Shown piece by piece: positions 13,671 through 17,478 of a stretch of DNA of 17,478 nucleotides. The notes beneath the pieces are model-generated. The model was not told the DNA's origin. It saw only the letters and a program-made list of their open reading frames with translations, and made no database searches. The stretch is from Halieaceae bacterium (GTDB lineage: Bacteria > Pseudomonadota > Gammaproteobacteria > Pseudomonadales > Halieaceae). The translations under genes and the position numbers were made by a program. The DNA is taken from NCBI GenBank assembly GCA_003523185.1, contig DPGN01000005.1:1-17478 (forward strand), given 5' to 3'. How positions within the stretch are numbered: the first letter of the stretch is position 1; each line of letters starts with the position of its first letter.

Positions 13671-14210
13671 ATGACAGTCGCCGCTGTGTTCCTTGACCGA
13701 GACGGCGTTATCAACGTCGACTCTGGCTATGTAGGCGATTGGGATAACTTTTTGTTCGTACCGGGTGCGATTGAAGCTATGCGCACGTTGTGCGTGGCCG
13801 GTTATGCCTTGGTCGTTGTGACCAACCAATCGGGCATTGGACGAGGGTTTTACACCGAAGAAGACTTCCACGTCCTAACCGAGCGTATGTGCAAGGAGCT
13901 CAGCCAATGCGGAGTCTCCATCGCGGGAGTTTATTTTTGTCCTCATCTACCAGAGGCCATACTGCCTCACTATCGAAAAACCTGTGATTGTAGAAAGCCA
14001 CGACCGGGGCTCATTCATCGGGCCGTAGAAGAACTTGATATTGATCTGGCACGCAGTGCCATGGTGGGTGATAAGAATTCCGATATGGAGGCTGCACTGG
14101 CGTCGGGAATCCCTCATCGCTATCACGTCATCAGTGGCGAGCCTTATGAAGGCTGTACTGCTGTGGACGATTTATCGGACGCCTGCAGAACGCTGCTGGC
14201 AACGGCTTAG
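13671..14210 (+). CDS. gmhB: D-glycero-beta-D-manno-heptose-1,7-bisphosphate 7-phosphatase GmhB
   Basis: A 179-residue HAD-superfamily phosphatase removing the 7-phosphate from heptose 1,7-bisphosphate. The nucleophile and acid are Asp9 and Asp11 in FLDRDGVIN, followed by VTNQSGIGRG (motif II) and MVGDKNSDMEAA (motif IV with conserved Asp residues). A GmhB-specific zinc site is visible as C90-P-H92 and C105-D-C107 followed by RKPRPG. Its length matches E. coli GmhB (191) apart from the ends. It starts three bases after gmhA and is very likely cotranscribed with it. Its stop TAG overlaps the stop of the convergent sulfotransferase gene by four bases. Some homologues act in nucleotide-activated GDP-heptose pathways, where the anomer differs; with the HldE here the beta, LPS route is expected. 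Confidence 0.95.
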   Translation: MTVAAVFLDRDGVINVDSGYVGDWDNFLFVPGAIEAMRTLCVAGYALVVVTNQSGIGRGFYTEEDFHVLTERMCKELSQCGVSIAGVYFCPHLPEAILPHYRKTCDCRKPRPGLIHRAVEELDIDLARSAMVGDKNSDMEAALASGIPHRYHVISGEPYEGCTAVDDLSDACRTLLATA

Positions 14211-14857
14211 AACTCGTACCCTAGTATTTCGATATCGCGCGCAAAGGCCTCGGTTACGAGCGCCTGCGTTTCTGGTGTGTAGTAGTCGCGGTAGGCGAGA
14301 CGATCGTCTGCTTTACGACGATGAGGAAGCTCAATTTTCGGGATGCCAATTCGCTTGCAGCATTCGTCGAAGTCCTGCTGAAGCGTCTCATAGTGGCCGA
14401 TAAAGTCGACAATCAGATTGCCTTTCAGGTCGACCAGATAGTCGCTCTGCGGCGTAATGGAAGTGTCGATGTGGTATTGCCAAGGTCTTGAGGGGTCAAG
14501 CTTTCGGCGCAAAAACTCTTCGAACGTTTCATTGGGCTTAAGCAGCTGGGGGCGCTCTCGCTGTATATGGTGATAAGAGCTGACCTGTAGGTCCCAGGGG
14601 TTCCGAACAAATGCAAACTTGAACAGTGACTCATAGAAGTCGCGCGGCAGCATTTCCTTGGCTGCGATTGCCTTAGCGTGTCGGGGCAATTTGATGCCAA
14701 CTTTGTGATTTACGAGCCCGCTAAGCTTGCTGGCAATCCAGACGGGCGCGTAGTAGGGGTCGCGCCATCGATGCTTTTGTAGAGCTGCACGAACACTGGT
14801 GCCGCCCGTCTTCGCGATGTGCACGAAAAGGAACTTTTTTTGATGAGATAACAGCAT
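14207..14857 (-). CDS. Sulfotransferase family 2 domain protein
   Basis: About 216 residues of a PAPS-dependent carbohydrate sulfotransferase family (Sulfotransfer_2). The 5'-phosphosulfate loop is FVHIAKTGGTS (residues 11-21), with Lys16 the PAPS phosphate-binding lysine. The 3'-phosphate motif is FAFVRNPWDLQVSSYHH with Arg85 and Ser93. Sulfation of sugars is the usual role. The start is ambiguous: ATG at 14857 gives a product beginning like related proteins (MLLSHQKKF), while a GTG at 14872 adds five residues; neither has a strong binding site. It lies on the opposite strand inside an LPS-heptose locus, so a sulfated core or O-antigen is suggested but unproven. It is divergent to the O-antigen ligase (159-base spacer). 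Confidence 0.88.
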   Translation of the reverse strand: MLLSHQKKFLFVHIAKTGGTSVRAALQKHRWRDPYYAPVWIASKLSGLVNHKVGIKLPRHAKAIAAKEMLPRDFYESLFKFAFVRNPWDLQVSSYHHIQRERPQLLKPNETFEEFLRRKLDPSRPWQYHIDTSITPQSDYLVDLKGNLIVDFIGHYETLQQDFDECCKRIGIPKIELPHRRKADDRLAYRDYYTPETQALVTEAFARDIEILGYEF

Positions 14858-15016
14858 GACGCGATGAAACACTCTCGCTATGACAGGCGCAAGTTAAATT
14901 GTTGATTTTTGGCTATTTTACAACGCTCAGCTGGAGTTTAATAGGTGATTTAGTTACTCTTCGGAAACTTTGGGGAGCCCGACATTCGGGATAAAGACCG
15001 TAATTAGAGTCACTGA

Positions 15017-16225
15017 ATGCCACAGCAAAACCTTATTCCTGCACCCCTTATGTGGGTGTTCCTGTTTTTCTCACTTGCCGTCAGCGTGGCCACTCGCCAG
15101 CTGATCTGGTTGATGGTGGTTGTCAGCCTGCTGACATTGATTACCAATCGCGAGGCGATTCTCTCCACTCCGGGTATGAAGAAAGCAGCTATGCTGTTTG
15201 CGTGTATCGCGCTGCCAGGCCTCATCAGTCTTGTGTTCTCGGTCAATCTCGACAGAGGAATATCGGCTGTTTTTAGATTTGCTGCCTATGCGCTAGCAGC
15301 CTGGGTCGTATTGAGTGTGAAGATCGAGGAGGGCGATGCGAAGCGAATCACGTCATTCCTCGGTATTTTGCTAGTAGCGTGGGCCATAGACGGTTTTGTG
15401 CAGCTATTAACGGGTGTGAGCCTTCTGGGTGACCCTCTGGTAGAGCTGGGTGAGGAGGGCGCGATTGTAACGGGCTCTCTGCAGTTAGGTTACGGTGCAA
15501 CGCTAGCCATTCTGTCGCCATTCTTTCTTGAAGCGCTCCGGCGTGCCGGTGGCATGGGCGTTGGTATTCTCTCGCTCCCTGTTTACGCAGCAATCGTAAT
15601 GAGTGGGCATCAGTCGTCTGCTGTCTTGGCTCTGATTGGTCTCGCTGGCTGGACAATGTTAGCGCTGCGAAACAAAGAAGTCGGAGCAAAGCGGCAAGTC
15701 ACTGGTTTTGTCATTTCGGCGATAATTGGACTGCTGCTTGGCGTGTATCTTTCTGTGGTTACGGGGCAGGTAAGTACGCTTGCAGAGGCACCAGCGCGAT
15801 ATCAGTCATTCCTGTATCAGTCCCAATTATGGGAGCTGTCTTGGCAGGCATTTATGGACCACTGGCTTACCGGTGTGGGTATGCGTGGTTTTGGTACATA
15901 CGCGCTGGCAACCGATGCCAGCACCATCCCAGGTCTCGCCGAGACCTGGCACTCACACCTCACCATTCTTGAAGTGATTTCTGAGACGGGGTTGGTTGGA
16001 CTGGTTGGTTATGGCTTACTTTTGCGGTGGCTGTGGGGCTATGTTCAGGACGAGCGAATGCATGTCGCTGTGGCTGGTTTGACGGCCTTGCTTGCAGTAT
16101 TTCCGTTGGGAACAGCCGTTGGGATGTATTCCTACATTGGCGGTAATCTCATATTTCTTACCTTTACCTTGCTGATTGCGTTGGACAGGGATTGCCCACA
16201 AGTCACCGAGACCTACGCACCCTGA
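15017..16225 (+). CDS. O-antigen ligase/polymerase family membrane protein (WaaL/Wzy-like)
   Basis: A 402-residue integral membrane protein with roughly ten to twelve hydrophobic helices. A large extracytoplasmic loop lies near residues 255-320 and ends at TWHSHLTILEVISETGLVGL, matching the Wzy_C/O-antigen-ligase pattern; His312 and His314 include the His that WaaL needs. Such proteins join undecaprenyl-linked polysaccharide to lipid A-core or polymerise it, on the periplasmic side of the inner membrane. Between Wzy and WaaL the sequence cannot decide; the location next to a heptosyltransferase favours a ligase. The next gene follows after 15 bases, implying one transcript. A small CCCGA/TCGGG hairpin (14978-14990) is upstream but without functional evidence. 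Confidence 0.82.
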   Translation: MPQQNLIPAPLMWVFLFFSLAVSVATRQLIWLMVVVSLLTLITNREAILSTPGMKKAAMLFACIALPGLISLVFSVNLDRGISAVFRFAAYALAAWVVLSVKIEEGDAKRITSFLGILLVAWAIDGFVQLLTGVSLLGDPLVELGEEGAIVTGSLQLGYGATLAILSPFFLEALRRAGGMGVGILSLPVYAAIVMSGHQSSAVLALIGLAGWTMLALRNKEVGAKRQVTGFVISAIIGLLLGVYLSVVTGQVSTLAEAPARYQSFLYQSQLWELSWQAFMDHWLTGVGMRGFGTYALATDASTIPGLAETWHSHLTILEVISETGLVGLVGYGLLLRWLWGYVQDERMHVAVAGLTALLAVFPLGTAVGMYSYIGGNLIFLTFTLLIALDRDCPQVTETYAP

Positions 16226-16240
16226 TCAGCGTTTAGAACG

Positions 16241-17260
16241 ATGATTGCTACTGAGCCCAAGCGTGTTTTGATCATTCGGTTGAGTGCGATTGGTGACGTG
16301 GTCTTCGCATCACCTTTGGTTGCCGCATGTAAAAAGCGATATCCGGAAGCCGATATTGATTGGCTATCAGAGGGCGTGGTTCGTCCCTTACTGACCGAAC
16401 TACCCGGCTTGAACAAAGTTATTTTATGGCCACGCCAAGAGTGGCAAGAGCTCTGGCGCGAAAAGCGCTTTTTAGTCTTGTTTAGCGCAGTGGCGGCGTT
16501 CAGACGAAAGCTCCGGGCTCGTAACTATGATCTAGTGATCGATGCTCAGGGGCTCCTTAAAAGTGCTTTCCTCGCTTGGTTAACTGGTAGTCGCCAACGT
16601 ATAGGTTTCAAGTCGAAGGAACCCAATGGCATCTTTCTTACGGAACGGTACGAAAAGAGCATTACGTCACGCATCAGTTCCGAGTACCTCGCGTTGGCTG
16701 ATACTTTGGGTTGGGATACCTCTAGCTTTGAGATGGTACTTGGGTTGTCGGCGTCGGATGATGCGCGAGCGACCGATGTGGCGCCTGAGGCGCCGTATGT
16801 CGTGGTTGCACCCTTTACGACACGACCGCAAAAGCATTGGACACAGGCGCATTGGCGAACGCTCATTGGCCGCCTTTCAGATGCGGGGCACCAGGTGGTC
16901 TGTTTAGGCGGTCCCGGTGACCGGGAGGAAGCGGCTACTTTGCTGGACGGACTACCGGTACTTAACTGGGTAGGCAATTATCCGTTGGGTGTGAGCGCTG
17001 GCCTTGTAAAACAGGCTGCCGGAGTCATCGGTGTAGACACTGGGCTCACGCACATGGGCATCGCTGCAGGCATTCCGACCGTCGCGCTGTTTGGCTCCAC
17101 GTGTCCCTATCTCGAGACGGGTCGCGATAATGTGAGAGTGATTTATCATGGGCTCGAGTGCGCACCCTGTAAGCGAAGTCCTACATGCGCGGGACGATTT
17201 GATTGTATGGTGGGTATCACGGCCGATGAGGCCCTGAGCGCCTTTAATAAACTGGTCTAG
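16241..17260 (+). CDS. GT9 ADP-heptose:LPS heptosyltransferase, WaaC-like
   Basis: A 339-residue glycosyltransferase family 9 protein that adds heptose from ADP-heptose to the LPS inner core at the cytoplasmic face of the inner membrane. Residues 8-22 (RVLIIRLSAIGDVVF) are the family start, with Asp19 matching the catalytic Asp13 of WaaC. VIDAQGLLKSA (Asp101) is a WaaC-type motif. GVDTGLTHMGIAAGIPTVALFG (Asp266) is the C-terminal nucleotide-sugar-binding signature. A cluster C307-x2-C310-x5-C316-x5-C322 near the C terminus is present in several GT9 groups; a metal role is only a guess. WaaC/heptosyltransferase I is the best fit, but WaaF or WaaQ-type identity is not excluded. It sits between the O-antigen ligase and hldE, all on the same strand. 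Confidence 0.9.
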   Translation: MIATEPKRVLIIRLSAIGDVVFASPLVAACKKRYPEADIDWLSEGVVRPLLTELPGLNKVILWPRQEWQELWREKRFLVLFSAVAAFRRKLRARNYDLVIDAQGLLKSAFLAWLTGSRQRIGFKSKEPNGIFLTERYEKSITSRISSEYLALADTLGWDTSSFEMVLGLSASDDARATDVAPEAPYVVVAPFTTRPQKHWTQAHWRTLIGRLSDAGHQVVCLGGPGDREEAATLLDGLPVLNWVGNYPLGVSAGLVKQAAGVIGVDTGLTHMGIAAGIPTVALFGSTCPYLETGRDNVRVIYHGLECAPCKRSPTCAGRFDCMVGITADEALSAFNKLV

Positions 17261-17305
17261 AAGCGTTTAGGCGCGAGACCAGAACAACCGAAAGAGTGAT
17301 ATCGG

Positions 17306-17478
17306 ATGACGAAGCTTCCTAAATTCCGTGATGCCAAAGTACTGGTCATCGGTGATGTCATGCTCGACCGTTTTTGGCAGGGTGCGGCGACACGCATCAG
17401 TCCGGAGGCGCCAGTGCCCGTTGTTAAGGTGGCGGGCGTTGATGACAGGCCAGGTGGGGCTGGGAATGTGGCGATTAA
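17306..17478 (+). CDS. hldE: HldE, heptose-7-phosphate kinase domain (5' part only)
   Basis: Only the first 57 residues are in the window. They match the start of HldE/RfaE kinase domain: VLVIGDVMLDRFW (ribokinase-type first strand), TRISPEAPVPVVK and RPGGAGNVAI, where GG binds the substrate. HldE phosphorylates D-glycero-beta-D-manno-heptose 7-phosphate at C1 and, in a second domain, forms ADP-heptose. The adenylyltransferase domain is beyond the right edge, so whether the protein is the bifunctional HldE or a split HldA cannot be seen. The ATG is at 17306, 45 bases after the heptosyltransferase stop; a weak AAAGAG lies upstream. It completes the heptose set with gmhA and gmhB; hldD (epimerase) is not visible. 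Confidence 0.92.
   Translation, partial: MTKLPKFRDAKVLVIGDVMLDRFWQGAATRISPEAPVPVVKVAGVDDRPGGAGNVAI

Noticed and set aside
14978..14990. CCCGA-CAT-TCGGG hairpin upstream of the O-antigen ligase
   Set aside because: Five base pairs, no T-run and no start-site sequestration; probably chance.

Overview
The window is chromosomal DNA of a Gram-negative bacterium, most likely a marine gammaproteobacterium (inferred). Evidence: an ADP-heptose/LPS inner-core cluster with an HldE-type kinase, moderate GC content, and small metabolic families (RidA, UPF0145, DUF1993, DUF1330, LysE) packed tightly. No genus-level marker is present. There are no rRNA, tRNA, CRISPR, IS or phage genes, and no gene-free stretch longer than 300 bases.

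Layout. Positions 1-3974 hold a short-chain dehydrogenase cut by the left edge, an HSL-type esterase, a Coq4-like protein on the minus strand, two small membrane proteins, a cupin and a DUF442-like phosphatase. After a 262-base spacer comes an exported M24 peptidase homologue (4237-5583). Then follow DUF1993, a glutathione S-transferase and a two-domain FkbM methyltransferase/Gnt1-type GlcNAc-transferase (5654-8645), which read as one transcription unit. Facing them is a 2-oxoglutarate/Fe(II) oxygenase of the prolyl-4-hydroxylase superfamily (8642-9661). A haloalkane-dehalogenase-like hydrolase, a LysE exporter, an exported RidA, a YbjQ/UPF0145 protein, a tiny membrane protein and a DUF1330 protein follow. 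From 13092 to the right edge lies the LPS cluster: gmhA, gmhB, a sulfotransferase on the opposite strand, an O-antigen ligase/polymerase, a GT9 heptosyltransferase and the start of hldE.

How the genes work together. GmhA, HldE and GmhB supply three of the proteins for ADP-heptose synthesis; HldD is not in the window. The GT9 enzyme would add heptose to the core, the O-antigen ligase-type protein would polymerise or attach polysaccharide, and the sulfotransferase may decorate it. The most striking pairing is the GlcNAc-transferase (the family of Dictyostelium Gnt1, which modifies hydroxyproline on Skp1) beside a prolyl-hydroxylase-like oxygenase. This suggests a bacterial hydroxylate-then-glycosylate system, possibly capped by the FkbM methyltransferase. 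It is a hypothesis from domain content and adjacency.

Three convergent gene pairs overlap by exactly four bases through their stop codons. Several intergenic palindromes may be operators or leader hairpins; no promoter or intrinsic terminator could be called with confidence.
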